Program-made: the position numbers and the translations under genes
The notes under the pieces: model-generated
Told to the model about the DNA's origin: nothing
What the model saw: only the letters and a program-made list of their open reading frames with translations
Database searches by the model: none
Part shown: piece after piece, positions 1 to 8,690 of the stretch
Layout of the letters: each line of letters opens with the position of its first letter
Position numbering within the stretch: the stretch's first letter is position 1
Origin: Burkholderia sp. 4M9327F10
Lineage (GTDB): Bacteria; Pseudomonadota; Gammaproteobacteria; Burkholderiales; Burkholderiaceae
Length of the DNA stretch: 64,000 bases
Direction: 5' to 3'
Assembly (NCBI RefSeq): GCF_005503145.1
Contig: NZ_SCNV01000016.1
Span: forward strand, 62,001-126,000

Positions 1-920
1 CGTGGCCGCAAGTGCTGGCCGAATTGCCTGAACCGGTGTTCTTTCAGCGCAACGGCACGCTGGTCGTCTGGCATCACGCTGACCGCACAGAGGCGCCACT
101 GTTCGAACGCCGGGTGCGCTCGAACGCGCCGGCCGATCTGCTGGAAGGCGGCTTCGTCGCGTTGTCGGGCGCCCAGCTCGGCACTGCCGAGCCCGCGCTC
201 GCCGGCCGCTTCACGCAAGGCTGGCTGCTGCCGCATGAAGGACAACTGGACAATCGCCAGGTCCTCAGCGCGCTGGCGGCGGGCCTCGCCGAGCGCCGGG
301 TGGAAACGCACTGGAACACCCCGGTGGACGACCACGCCATGCCTCGCGCGCGCGTGACGATCGATTGCCGCGGCCTCGGCGCGAAAGCAGTTTTGCCCAC
401 CTTGCGCGGCATTCGCGGCGAAGTCGCCCGCGTCCACGCTCCAGGTATCCGGCTCACGCGCCCGGTGCGCCTGCTGCATCCGCGCTATCCGCTGTATATC
501 GCGCCGAAGCAGGACGATCTTTACGTGATCGGCGCTACCGAAGTGGAGGGGGAGGACATGTCGCCCGTCAGCGTGCGTTCCGCGCTGGAGTTGCTGAGCG
601 CGGCGTTCTCGGTCCATCCGGGCTTCGGCGAGGCGCGCATACTCGAACTGAACTCGCAGTGCCGCCCGACCTTGCCGGACCACCGACCGGCACTCGTGTG
701 GGATGGCGCGCAGACCTTGCGCGTGAACGGCCTGTACCGGCACGGCTACATGATCGTGCCCGAAGTCGCGGACGAAGCTGTGCGCTTCGCCGCTGCGCTG
801 CTCGATGGACGCATCGGCGATGCCGACGCCTTCGCCCACTGGCGGCGCGATGCCCGCTGGAGCGAGCTGTTTCAGCTTGCCCGGCTCGACCCACAGAATT
901 GCTCGCAGGAGCCGGCATGA
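1..920 (+). CDS. thiO: FAD-dependent glycine oxidase ThiO, C-terminal part (5' end outside window)
   Basis: The reading frame is open from base 3, so the gene starts upstream and the N-terminal dinucleotide-binding region is missing. ThiO oxidises glycine to the imine used, with ThiG, ThiS and a sulfur donor, to build the thiazole of thiamine. The visible part matches the substrate-binding and C-terminal half of DAO-type oxidoreductases: 'ATEVEGEDMSPVSV', then 'CRPTLPDHRPAL' and 'VNGLYRHGYMIVP', the conserved end near the flavin. The gene for ThiS follows 84 bases downstream, which supports ThiO over other amino-acid oxidases. A GTG at base 12 is open but probably internal. Confidence 0.88.
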   Translation, partial: WPQVLAELPEPVFFQRNGTLVVWHHADRTEAPLFERRVRSNAPADLLEGGFVALSGAQLGTAEPALAGRFTQGWLLPHEGQLDNRQVLSALAAGLAERRVETHWNTPVDDHAMPRARVTIDCRGLGAKAVLPTLRGIRGEVARVHAPGIRLTRPVRLLHPRYPLYIAPKQDDLYVIGATEVEGEDMSPVSVRSALELLSAAFSVHPGFGEARILELNSQCRPTLPDHRPALVWDGAQTLRVNGLYRHGYMIVPEVADEAVRFAAALLDGRIGDADAFAHWRRDARWSELFQLARLDPQNCSQEPA

Positions 921-1004
921 GCGTTGCGGCCCGTGTCGCTGTCGCCGCCGTGGCGAGCGACAGGCCCATTGATCAGGCCGTCGATTGAACCGTATCTGAA
1001 CACC

Positions 1005-1202
1005 ATGGACATTCATATCAATCAGAAGCCGTTGTCGCTCCCCGAGGGCGCGACCGTTGCCGATGCGCTCGCTGCCTTCGGCGCGCGTCCGCCATTCGCG
1101 GTTGCGCTGAACGGCGACTTTGTGGCCCGTGCCCAGCACGCGGCGCGCGCGCTGCAGGCGGGCGACAAGCTGGACGTCGTGCAACCGGTCGCCGGCGGCT
1201 AA
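1005..1202 (+). CDS. thiS: Sulfur carrier protein ThiS
   Basis: A 65-residue ubiquitin-like protein that carries sulfur as a C-terminal thiocarboxylate for thiazole synthesis by ThiG. It begins MDIHINQKPLSLPEG and ends in the diagnostic Gly-Gly ('VQPVAGG'), which is adenylated by ThiF or MoeB-type enzymes. The frame is open further upstream to 924, but the ATG at 1005 gives the usual family length and the typical beta-strand start. It lies between thiO and thiG in one transcriptional direction. Confidence 0.95.
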   Translation: MDIHINQKPLSLPEGATVADALAAFGARPPFAVALNGDFVARAQHAARALQAGDKLDVVQPVAGG

Positions 1203-1257
1203 ACAGGCGTCGCCTGCGGCTGAGCGGCCGCACATCGCCAGAGACAAGGATTTACAC

Positions 1258-2073
1258 ATGACCTCTCCCACTCCTGCCGACGCGCTCACGCTGTGCGGCG
1301 AAACCTTCGCGAGCCGGGTGCTGCTGGGCACGTCGCGCTACCCGTCGCTGCAGTCGCTGTCGGACTCGATTAGCGCCGCGAAACCAGGCATGGTCACGGT
1401 CGCGCTGCGCCGGCAGATGAACGAAGGCGGGGCCGAAGCCGGCTTCTTCGACCTGCTCAAGCGCCACGGCGTGCCGCTGTTGCCGAATACGGCTGGCTGC
1501 CAGAGCGTCGGTGAAGCCGTCACGACGGCTCATATGGCGCGTGAGGTGTTCGAAACCGACTGGATCAAGCTGGAGCTGATCGGCGACGACTACACGCTGC
1601 AGCCCGATCCGGTTGGCCTGATCGAAGCCGCCGCGCGGCTGGTGAAGGACGGCTTCAAGGTGCTGCCGTACTGCACCGAGGATCTGGTGATCGGCCGCCG
1701 TCTGCTCGATGCCGGCTGTGAAGCGTTGATGCCGTGGGGCGCACCGATCGGCACCGGCAAGGGCGTCATCAATCCCTACGGCCTGCGCGTCCTGCGCGAG
1801 CGGCTGCCCGACGTGCCGCTGATCGTCGACGCGGGCCTCGGCGTGCCGTCGCACGCCGCACAAGTGATGGAGTGGGGCTTCGACGGCGTGCTGCTGAACA
1901 CGGCCGTGTCGCAGGCAACCCATCCCGACGCGATGGCTCGCGCCTTCGCGCTGGGCGTCGAAGCGGGTCGCCAGGCTTATCTCGCGGGGCCGATGGCCGA
2001 ACGTGAAACCGCCCATGCAAGCACGCCGGTGGTCGGCATGCCGTTCTGGCATCAGGATGGGGGCACGACATGA
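1258..2073 (+). CDS. thiG: Thiazole synthase ThiG
   Basis: A 271-residue cytoplasmic TIM-barrel enzyme that condenses 1-deoxyxylulose 5-phosphate, dehydroglycine and ThiS thiocarboxylate into the thiamine thiazole phosphate. Typical segments are 'SRVLLGTSRYPSLQ' near the N-terminus, 'LLPNTAGCQS', 'WIKLELIGDD' (the region of the Schiff-base lysine), 'ALMPWGAPIGTGKG' and 'IVDAGLGVPSHA'. The ATG at 1258 fits the family better than longer upstream openings. The stop overlaps the thiE start (ATGA), indicating translational coupling. Confidence 0.96.
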   Translation: MTSPTPADALTLCGETFASRVLLGTSRYPSLQSLSDSISAAKPGMVTVALRRQMNEGGAEAGFFDLLKRHGVPLLPNTAGCQSVGEAVTTAHMAREVFETDWIKLELIGDDYTLQPDPVGLIEAAARLVKDGFKVLPYCTEDLVIGRRLLDAGCEALMPWGAPIGTGKGVINPYGLRVLRERLPDVPLIVDAGLGVPSHAAQVMEWGFDGVLLNTAVSQATHPDAMARAFALGVEAGRQAYLAGPMAERETAHASTPVVGMPFWHQDGGTT

Positions 2074-3194
2074 TTCGGACCACTACGGGAGCCTCCGCGC
2101 AGGCTTCGCCGCTCGCGGGGCGCGAGCTGTTCTGGCCGCCGGCTGACGAATTGAGCGAGGCTGCAGAACGCGTCCGTGCCCGGCTCGGCGAATGGCCGCC
2201 CACTCACGCGCCGTGGCGTATCTGCCTGACGGCCCCTGACGACGCCAACGGCGGCGACCTGATTATCGTCGCCGACGCCCAGCAGCACGGCGAGCAGGTG
2301 GCGCGCTGGCAAGTGCAGGGCGCAGGCGTGATCGAAGCCGCTGCGGGCCGGGCCACGCTGCACCTCGGCGGCGTGCGCTACGCGCTGGAAGGGCATCTGG
2401 CTGAAGACTGGATTGCGGCGCTCGCGGCCTTTCTCGATTGCGGCTTTGATCCACATGACGCACTGGTGCTGGCGCTGGCATGGCGCGACGGCGACGAAAC
2501 CGCGTCCGCCGACGCATGGCCGTCCGACCTGACGCGCTTTCCGCGCGTGCTCGGTTTGCCCGCCGCCCCCGCGCAGCCGTTCGCGCGTTGCCCGGAGCGC
2601 CTCGGGCTCTACCCCGTGCTGCCCACCGCCGAGTGGGTGGAGCGGGTGGTGGGTTACGGCGTGAAGACGGTCCAGTTGCGGCGCAAGACAGCCGAGCCTC
2701 ATGAACTGGCGCAGGAAATCGCGCGCTGTGTCGCCGCGGGCCGCGCGCACGACGCCCAGGTGTTCATCAACGATCACTGGCAGCTCGCGCTGGAAGCCGG
2801 CGCCTACGGCATTCACCTTGGCCAGGAAGACCAGCACAAGGCGGACCTCGCGCAGATTGCCGCGGCGGGCGTGCGTCTCGGCCTGTCGACGCATGGCTAC
2901 TACGAGATCCTGACCGCGCTGCATTTCCGGCCCAGTTATATCGCGCTTGGCGCGGTCTTCCCGACTACCACCAAAGAGATGCCCACCGCGCCGCAAGGCC
3001 TCACGCGTCTCGCCCGCTATGTGCGCCTGCTCGACGGCGTGGTGCCGCTGGTGGCGATCGGCGGGATCGACCAGCAGGTCCTGCCGCAGGTTCTGGCCAC
3101 CGGCGTCGGCTGTGCGGCTGTGGTGCGGGCCGTCACCGAGGCTGCTGATCCGGCTGTCGCCGTAGCTGCAATGCTCCGAGGGTTTACGCCATAA
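2070..3194 (+). CDS. thiE: Thiamine-phosphate synthase ThiE with a long N-terminal extension
   Basis: The C-terminal half, from about residue 176 ('ERLGLYPVLP'), is a ThiE barrel joining thiazole phosphate to HMP pyrophosphate. It shows 'VQLRRK', 'INDHWQLA', 'GIHLGQED', 'GLSTHGY', the pyrophosphate-loop 'GAVFPTTTK' and 'VAIGGI'. Family members are usually near 210 residues; this protein has 374. The first 175 residues hold no motif I can assign with confidence. The piece 'DPHDALVLALAW' slightly recalls the last helix of HMP kinases (ThiD), so a decayed ThiD fusion is possible. It overlaps thiG by four bases. Confidence 0.93.
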   Translation: MIRTTTGASAQASPLAGRELFWPPADELSEAAERVRARLGEWPPTHAPWRICLTAPDDANGGDLIIVADAQQHGEQVARWQVQGAGVIEAAAGRATLHLGGVRYALEGHLAEDWIAALAAFLDCGFDPHDALVLALAWRDGDETASADAWPSDLTRFPRVLGLPAAPAQPFARCPERLGLYPVLPTAEWVERVVGYGVKTVQLRRKTAEPHELAQEIARCVAAGRAHDAQVFINDHWQLALEAGAYGIHLGQEDQHKADLAQIAAAGVRLGLSTHGYYEILTALHFRPSYIALGAVFPTTTKEMPTAPQGLTRLARYVRLLDGVVPLVAIGGIDQQVLPQVLATGVGCAAVVRAVTEAADPAVAVAAMLRGFTP

Positions 3195-3253
3195 TCGCGG
3201 GGTCCGCGCTTTCGGGGACAGGGCGCGTCACGGCAGCTTTTGCACGATGGCCC

Positions 3254-3259
3254 TATAAT
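3254..3259 (+). promoter_or_regulatory. Candidate -10 element ahead of mlaF
   Basis: A perfect TATAAT lies 33 bases before the mlaF GTG. No good -35 hexamer is visible 16-18 bases upstream (sequence near CGGCAG), so this would be a weak or activator-dependent promoter. The 97-base thiE-mlaF spacer has no terminator-like hairpin with a T-tract. Confidence 0.4.
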
Positions 3260-3291
3260 TCGGCCTTCTGTGTAAAAGGATTGTCAGCTTC

Positions 3292-4113
3292 GTGTCTTCC
3301 TCCCCCGAGACCCTTCTCGAGCTTCGCGACGTCGACTTCGGTTACGGCGACCGGCTCGTCCTGTCGAACCTGAACCTGCGCTTCAAGCGCGGTCAGGTCG
3401 TCGCGGTCATGGGCGGCTCGGGGTGCGGCAAGACCACCGTGCTGCGGCTGATCGGCGGCCTCGTGCATGCACAGCGCGGGCAGATCCTGTTCCAGGGACA
3501 GGACATCGGTGCGCAAACGCGCGACGGCCTCTACGCGCTGCGTCGCAAGATGGGCATGCTGTTCCAGTTCGGCGCGCTGTTTACCGACATGTCGGTGTTC
3601 GAAAATGTCGCGTTCACGCTATGCGAGCACACCGATTTGCCGGAAGAGCTGATTCGCGATCTGGTGCTGATGAAGCTCAACGCGGTCGGCTTGCGTGGTG
3701 CACGCGACCTGTCACCCTCGGAGATTTCCGGCGGGATGGCCCGGCGTGTAGCGCTGGCCCGGGCCATCGCGCTCGACCCCGAGCTGATGATGTACGACGA
3801 ACCGTTTGCCGGTCTCGATCCGATCTCGCTCGGCATTACCGCAAACCTGATCCGCGCCCTGAACCAGGCGCTCGGCGCCACCTCCATTCTGGTGACGCAC
3901 GACGTGCCGGAATCGTTCGCGATTGCCGACTACGTGTACTTCCTCGCCAACGGCGGAGTTCACGCCGAGGGCACGCCGGAGCAGCTGCGGGCCTCGACCG
4001 ACCCGACGGTGCGCCAGTTCATCGACGGTGCGCCGGACGGCCCCTTCAAATTCCACTATCCCAGCAACACGCCGCTTGCGGCAGACTTCGGCATCGGCGG
4101 GGGACAGGCATGA
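3292..4113 (+). CDS. mlaF: Phospholipid-transport ABC ATPase MlaF
   Basis: A 273-residue cytoplasmic ATPase of the Mla system, which moves phospholipids between inner and outer membranes and preserves outer-membrane asymmetry. Walker A is 'GGSGCGKTT' (residues 41-49), the signature is 'ISGGMARRVALARA', Walker B is 'LMMYDEPFAGLDP', and a switch histidine follows in 'ILVTHDVPE'. The start is a GTG. The stop overlaps the mlaE ATG (ATGA), so ATPase and permease are coupled. It opens the mlaFEDACB operon. Confidence 0.95.
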   Translation: MSSSPETLLELRDVDFGYGDRLVLSNLNLRFKRGQVVAVMGGSGCGKTTVLRLIGGLVHAQRGQILFQGQDIGAQTRDGLYALRRKMGMLFQFGALFTDMSVFENVAFTLCEHTDLPEELIRDLVLMKLNAVGLRGARDLSPSEISGGMARRVALARAIALDPELMMYDEPFAGLDPISLGITANLIRALNQALGATSILVTHDVPESFAIADYVYFLANGGVHAEGTPEQLRASTDPTVRQFIDGAPDGPFKFHYPSNTPLAADFGIGGGQA

Positions 4114-4877
4114 TCAGTACGATCGGACGTTCGGTGCTCGGCGTGCTGGAAACCGCCGGCTACGCCACGCGCCTCTTCTTGCGGCTCGTGCTCGAATTCT
4201 TCCCGCTGCTGCGCCGACCGCGTCTTGTCACGAAGCAGATCCACTTCGTCGGTAATTATTCGCTGGTGATCATCGCGGTGTCTGGCCTGTTCGTTGGTTT
4301 CGTGCTCGGCTTACAGGGATACAACACGCTCAACCGCTACGGCTCCGAGCAGGCGCTTGGGCTGCTGGTGGCGCTTTCGCTCGTGCGCGAGCTTGGGCCG
4401 GTGGTCACGGCGCTGCTGTTCGCGGGCCGCGCCGGCACTTCGCTCACGGCCGAAATCGGCCTGATGAAGGCCGGCGAGCAACTGACGGCAATGGAAATGA
4501 TGGCGGTCGATCCGATCAAGATCGTGGTCGCGCCGCGCCTGTGGGCAGGCATTATCTCGATGCCGATTCTCGCCGCCATCTTCAGCGCGGTCGGGATCGG
4601 CGGCGGCTATGTGGTCGGCGTGCTGATGATCGGCGTGGATGCCGGCTCGTTCTGGTCGCAGATGCAAGGTGGTGTCGACGTGTGGGCTGACGTCGGCAAC
4701 GGGGTGGTCAAGAGTATCGTGTTCGGCTTCGCGGTGACGTTCATCGCGCTCTTCCAGGGCTATGAAGCCAAGCCGACCCCGGAAGGTGTTTCACGCGCCA
4801 CGACCAAGACGGTGGTTTACGGCTCGCTGGCTGTGCTTGGCCTCGATTTCCTGCTGACCGCATTGATGTTCAGCTAA
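4110..4877 (+). CDS. mlaE: Mla permease MlaE
   Basis: A 255-residue inner-membrane permease of the MlaE/TTG2B family. Several hydrophobic segments are visible (about residues 48-70, 85-110, 150-180 and 195-255). The conserved core 'RELGPVVTALLFAGRAGTSLTAEIG' region and 'GEQLTAMEMMAVDP' are intact. It forms a dimer with MlaF ATPases and carries the periplasmic MlaD ring. It overlaps mlaF by four bases. Confidence 0.95.
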   Translation: MISTIGRSVLGVLETAGYATRLFLRLVLEFFPLLRRPRLVTKQIHFVGNYSLVIIAVSGLFVGFVLGLQGYNTLNRYGSEQALGLLVALSLVRELGPVVTALLFAGRAGTSLTAEIGLMKAGEQLTAMEMMAVDPIKIVVAPRLWAGIISMPILAAIFSAVGIGGGYVVGVLMIGVDAGSFWSQMQGGVDVWADVGNGVVKSIVFGFAVTFIALFQGYEAKPTPEGVSRATTKTVVYGSLAVLGLDFLLTALMFS

Positions 4878-4964
4878 AAAACCGCGCGACATGCTTTCCG
4901 CCGCGGGCATACACTTGCCCGCGCCGCGCTGAAGGTGTGGACGGCGCGACGGATTCTCTTTGGG

Positions 4965-5516
4965 ATGACGATGAAAAAGACTGCTCTCGACTTCTGGGTC
5001 GGCCTGTTTGTGGTGCTGGGTTTCATAGCGTTGCTGTTTCTGGCGCTGAAGGCCGGCAACATGAGCTCGTTGTCGTTTCAGGCAACCTACCCGGTCAAAC
5101 TCAAGTTCGACAACATCGGCGGCCTGAAAGCACGCGCCCCGGTGAAGAGCGCGGGTGTGACGGTGGGCCGGGTCGACTCGATCAGCTTCGACACCAATTC
5201 GTACCAGGCGCTGGTGACGATCGATCTCGACAAGCAATACCAGTTTCCGAAGGACACTTCCGCGAAGATCCTGACCGCGGGCCTGCTCGGTGAGCAGTAC
5301 ATCGGTCTGGAGCCGGGCGGCGACACTGAAATGCTGAAGGCGGGCGACACGATTGCGATGACCCAGTCGGCCATCGTGCTCGAGAACCTGATCGGGCAAT
5401 TCCTCTATAGCAAGGCGGCGGACTCGGGCGCATCCAAGCCGGGCGCACCTGCCGCAGCCCCCGCGCCGGCAGTGCCGGCACCGGCCGCGCCCGCTTCGGG
5501 CACGTCGGGTCAATAA
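4965..5516 (+). CDS. mlaD: Mla periplasmic MCE-domain protein MlaD
   Basis: A single N-terminal membrane helix ('FWVGLFVVLGFIALLFLAL') is followed by one MCE domain of about 80 residues ('ATYPVKLKFDNIGGLKARAP' through 'GLLGEQYIGLEPGG'), and then a Pro/Ala-rich tail. MlaD forms a hexameric ring on MlaFE through which lipids pass. Two in-frame starts, 4965 and 4971, are equally possible; 4965 gives 183 residues. The Ala/Pro tail is a common beta-proteobacterial feature and has no evident function. Confidence 0.94.
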   Translation: MTMKKTALDFWVGLFVVLGFIALLFLALKAGNMSSLSFQATYPVKLKFDNIGGLKARAPVKSAGVTVGRVDSISFDTNSYQALVTIDLDKQYQFPKDTSAKILTAGLLGEQYIGLEPGGDTEMLKAGDTIAMTQSAIVLENLIGQFLYSKAADSGASKPGAPAAAPAPAVPAPAAPASGTSGQ

Positions 5517-5527
5517 GGAGAACACGA

Positions 5528-6535
5528 ATGCAGACCATGCGCCTCCGTATTTCGACGCTGGCCTTCGCTGCGGTCACGCTCGCCGGTTGTACGACCGTCC
5601 AGACTCCCACCAAGGGCGATCCGCTCGAGGGTCTGAACCGCACCGTCTTCAAATTCAACGACAAGGTCGACCAGTACGCGCTGAAGCCGGTCGCCAAGGG
5701 TTATGTGTACATCACACCGCAGCCGGTGCGCGACAGCGTGACGAACTTCTTCTCGAACATCGGCGACGTCTACATTGCGGCGAACAATCTGCTGCAGTTG
5801 AAGATCACCGACGGCGTGGAAGACATCATGCGGATCGTCATCAACACCACGTTCGGTGTGGGCGGCCTGTTCGACGTGGCGACGCTGGCGAAGCTGCCCA
5901 AGCACGACAACGACCTGGGCCTCACGCTAGGTCACTATGGCGTGCCGGCGGGCCCGTATCTCGTGCTGCCGCTGTTCGGGCCGAGCACGGTGCGTGACGG
6001 CGTGGGTTCAATTGGCGAGTACTTCGTCAATCCGTTGTCTTACGTTCATCCGGATGGCCTGAGCTGGGCGCTGTACGGCGTGAACATCATCAACACGCGG
6101 GCTAACCTGTTGGGCGCAAGCGACGTGCTGGAAGGCGCCGCGCTCGACAAGTATTCGTTTGTGCGTAATGCGTATCTGCAGCGCCGTAATTACCTGCTGA
6201 CGCAGGGCAAGGGCGGCAGCGCGTCGCTGCCTGACTACGGCGATAACGCTCCGTTGCCGAAGTACGAAGATGTGGATGGCGCCGCAGCAGCGCCGGCCGC
6301 AGGCGGGGCTTCGGCACCGGGTGCGGCTTCTGCACCGGCAGTGACAACGGCACCGGCCACGGCGCCCGCCGGCGCGTCGGCTCCGACTGCCGCTACGGCA
6401 GCAGGTGCGACGCCGGCTTCGGGGACATCCGCGTCGCCGCCGCTCGACATGAACGGCGGGCCGGAAAACGATCAGGTGCCCGCCGACCAGATCGTGCCGC
6501 CGCGGCTGAATTTCCCGTCGTTCAAATTGCATTGA
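5528..6535 (+). CDS. mlaA: Outer-membrane lipoprotein MlaA (VacJ)
   Basis: A 335-residue lipoprotein with a clear lipobox, 'LAGC', with the acylated Cys at residue 21. The MlaA core includes 'DPLEGLNRTVFKFNDKVD', 'PVRDSVTNFFSNIGD' and 'HDNDLGLTLGHYGVPAGPYL'. MlaA is the outer-membrane donut that extracts misplaced phospholipids from the outer leaflet. Unlike E. coli, where mlaA is at another locus, it sits here inside the mla operon between mlaD and mlaC. The last 85 residues or so are an Ala/Pro/Gly-rich low-complexity extension ending 'PPRLNFPSFKLH'. Confidence 0.95.
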   Translation: MQTMRLRISTLAFAAVTLAGCTTVQTPTKGDPLEGLNRTVFKFNDKVDQYALKPVAKGYVYITPQPVRDSVTNFFSNIGDVYIAANNLLQLKITDGVEDIMRIVINTTFGVGGLFDVATLAKLPKHDNDLGLTLGHYGVPAGPYLVLPLFGPSTVRDGVGSIGEYFVNPLSYVHPDGLSWALYGVNIINTRANLLGASDVLEGAALDKYSFVRNAYLQRRNYLLTQGKGGSASLPDYGDNAPLPKYEDVDGAAAAPAAGGASAPGAASAPAVTTAPATAPAGASAPTAATAAGATPASGTSASPPLDMNGGPENDQVPADQIVPPRLNFPSFKLH

Positions 6536-6656
6536 GGGCGCGAGTCGTAACACCTCGAAACGACTGTAGCGGGTTTGCAGATGGATCGCGGATGAACTCG
6601 CGTGTTATTGTCGGCTCCAAGGTGTGCACTGCATTATTCTTTCTGCCAGGTTCAAT

Positions 6657-7286
6657 ATGAAAAAATTTTTCCTCATACCGTTTTTTGCCGCGTTGTTTTC
6701 GTTTGGTAGCGCCGCTTTCGCGCAAACAGTCGATAGCAGCTCGCCCGATGGCCTGATCAAGACGGTGACCCAGCAGGTGGTCGACGCCGTGCGCAACGAC
6801 AAGTCGATCCAGCAGGGCGATATTTCCCACATCACGCAGCTCGTCAACGAGAAGATCCTGCCGTACACGGACTTCCGCCGCACCACCCAACTGGCAATGG
6901 GCCGCAACTGGCGTACCGCCACGCCCGACCAGCAGAACGCCGTGGTCGAGCAGTTCAAGATGCTGCTGATCCGCACGTATTCGGGCGCGCTCGCCCAGGT
7001 GAAGGACCAGCAGATCCAGTACAAGCCGTTCCGTATGAACCCGGACGACACCGACACGGTGGTGCGCTCGGTGGTGATGAACAACGGCTCGCCGGTCGAA
7101 CTGGACTATCGCCTGTACAAGACGCCGCAGGGCTGGCGCGTGTATGACATCAACGTGCTCGGCGCATGGCTGATCCAGGCATATCAGCAGCAGTTCAACG
7201 AGCAGATCCAGCAGCACGGCGTGGACGGCCTGATCCAGTTCCTCACGCAGCGCAATCAGCAACTGGCTGCGGGCAAGCAGTCGTGA
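6657..7286 (+). CDS. mlaC: Mla periplasmic phospholipid-binding protein MlaC
   Basis: A 209-residue protein with a Sec signal peptide ('MKKFFLIPFFAALFSFGSAAFA', cleavage after AFA). The Tgt2/MlaC fold is recognised by 'VNEKILPYTDFRRTTQLAMGRNW', 'TYSGALAQ' and 'GWRVYDINVLGAWLIQAY'. MlaC shuttles phospholipid between MlaA and MlaD. I chose the ATG at 6657 because it begins a standard signal peptide; an in-frame opening extends to 6624. The stop overlaps the GTG of mlaB. Confidence 0.94.
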   Translation: MKKFFLIPFFAALFSFGSAAFAQTVDSSSPDGLIKTVTQQVVDAVRNDKSIQQGDISHITQLVNEKILPYTDFRRTTQLAMGRNWRTATPDQQNAVVEQFKMLLIRTYSGALAQVKDQQIQYKPFRMNPDDTDTVVRSVVMNNGSPVELDYRLYKTPQGWRVYDINVLGAWLIQAYQQQFNEQIQQHGVDGLIQFLTQRNQQLAAGKQS

Positions 7287-7588
7287 GCACAACGGTGAAC
7301 GCCGAAGTCCGCTCCGTTGCCGGCCGTTTCGAGACCGGCGCGGCGCTGACCCACGCGAGCGCGAAGGCCGCGCTCGCCGCCGGTCTGCAGCGGATCGCGG
7401 CGGGCGCGAGCAGCGTCGATTGCACACCGCTCGCGCAGTTCGATTCGTCGGCGCTCGCCGTGCTGATCGCGTGGCAACGGGCTGCCAGGGCGCGCGGCGG
7501 CGCGCTCGAAATCATCAATCTGCCGGCTGGTCTCGCCAGCCTCGCGCAAGCCTACGGCGTCGACACGCTTCTCACCGCGCGACATTGA
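7283..7588 (+). CDS. mlaB: Mla STAS-domain protein MlaB
   Basis: A 101-residue STAS-fold protein starting at a GTG that overlaps the mlaC stop by four bases. The STAS hallmark 'VDCTPLAQFDSSALAVLIAW' is present, including the D-S-S-A turn. MlaB binds MlaF and stabilises the transporter. The frame is open upstream within mlaC, but overlap coupling and family length favour this start. Confidence 0.88.
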   Translation: MSTTVNAEVRSVAGRFETGAALTHASAKAALAAGLQRIAAGASSVDCTPLAQFDSSALAVLIAWQRAARARGGALEIINLPAGLASLAQAYGVDTLLTARH

Positions 7589-7656
7589 CGCTCCACTGAC
7601 GCGTCAGGCGTCGCCTCCCACCCCCTCGGGTCAAGTCGGGGCTTCCGACTTTGCCC

Positions 7657-7695
7657 TATAATCAAACGTTTTTTGGGGCTTTCAACAGGCCCCAA
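7657..7695 (+). promoter_or_regulatory. Candidate -10 and leader hairpin before the ABC-2 exporter
   Basis: TATAAT at 7657-7662 is followed by a 7-bp inverted repeat, TTGGGGC (7673-7679) and GCCCCAA (7689-7695), with a 9-base loop. No T-tract follows the hairpin, so it does not look like a finished terminator. It may be a leader structure or attenuator. No convincing -35 is seen. Confidence 0.35.
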
Positions 7696-7757
7696 TTCCG
7701 TTCCTTCCAGCATATTGCGCCCCTTTCAGGCGCCGTGATCCAAAGCGGCACACAGTC

Positions 7758-8690
7758 ATGCCAGCCATAGAAATTCGTAACGTCAAGAAGCGCTACAAAG
7801 ATCTTCAGGCGCTCAAGAGCGTCAGCCTCACGGTGGAAGAAGGCGAGTTTTTCGGACTGCTCGGTCCGAACGGCGCGGGCAAGACGACCCTGATCAGCAT
7901 TCTCGCCGGTCTCGCGCGCGCCGATGAAGGCAGTATCGCGGTGCGCGGCCACGACGTGGTCGGCGACTTCCGCGGCGCCCGCCGCTCGCTCGGCGTCGTG
8001 CCTCAGGAACTCGTGTTCGACCCGTTCTTTACGGTGCGCGAAACCTTGCGCATCCAGTCCGGCTACTACGGCCTGCGCAACAACGACGCGTGGATCGACG
8101 AGGTGATGGCCAATCTCGATCTCACCGAAAAGGCCGACGCCAATATGCGCGCTCTGTCAGGCGGGATGAAGCGCCGCGTGCTGGTCGCGCAGGCGCTGGT
8201 GCACCGGCCGCCGGTCATCGTGCTCGACGAGCCGACCGCCGGCGTAGACGTGGAACTGCGGCAAACCCTGTGGAAATTCATCTCGCGTCTGAATCGCGAG
8301 GGGCACACGATCGTCCTGACCACGCACTATCTGGAAGAGGCCGAGTCGCTGTGCGACCGCATCGCCATGTTGCGGCGCGGCGAAGTGGTGGCGCTCGACC
8401 GCACCAGCACACTGCTGCAGCGCTTTGCCGGCATGCAACTGTTCCTGCGTTTTGCGCAGGGCGTGCTGCCGGTCGAACTGCGCGCGCTCGAAGTGGAAGC
8501 GGGCGCGGGTAACGGCAATGGCCGCCAGCATCTGCTGCGCCTGTCGAGCTACGACGAGGTCGAGCGGATCCTCGCGCAATGCCGCAACGCGGGTTGCACA
8601 TTCGAAGAAATCGAGGTGTGCAAGGCCGACCTCGAAGACGTGTTCGTTCAGGTGATGAACGGTCCGGAAGTGATCGAGGGGCTTGCATGA
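7758..8690 (+). CDS. ABC-2 type exporter, ATPase subunit (YadG-like)
   Basis: A 310-residue ABC ATPase with Walker A 'GPNGAGKTT' (36-44), signature 'LSGGMKRRVLVAQAL', Walker B 'VIVLDEPTAGVD' and the H-loop 'IVLTTHYLEEAE'. A C-terminal accessory region of about 80 residues follows, as in YadG/DrrA/NodI-type exporters. The permease gene overlaps it by four bases. Substrate unknown; it lies between mlaB and the BolA gene, a position occupied by nothing in E. coli, so a role in envelope export is an inference from context only. Confidence 0.9.
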   Translation: MPAIEIRNVKKRYKDLQALKSVSLTVEEGEFFGLLGPNGAGKTTLISILAGLARADEGSIAVRGHDVVGDFRGARRSLGVVPQELVFDPFFTVRETLRIQSGYYGLRNNDAWIDEVMANLDLTEKADANMRALSGGMKRRVLVAQALVHRPPVIVLDEPTAGVDVELRQTLWKFISRLNREGHTIVLTTHYLEEAESLCDRIAMLRRGEVVALDRTSTLLQRFAGMQLFLRFAQGVLPVELRALEVEAGAGNGNGRQHLLRLSSYDEVERILAQCRNAGCTFEEIEVCKADLEDVFVQVMNGPEVIEGLA

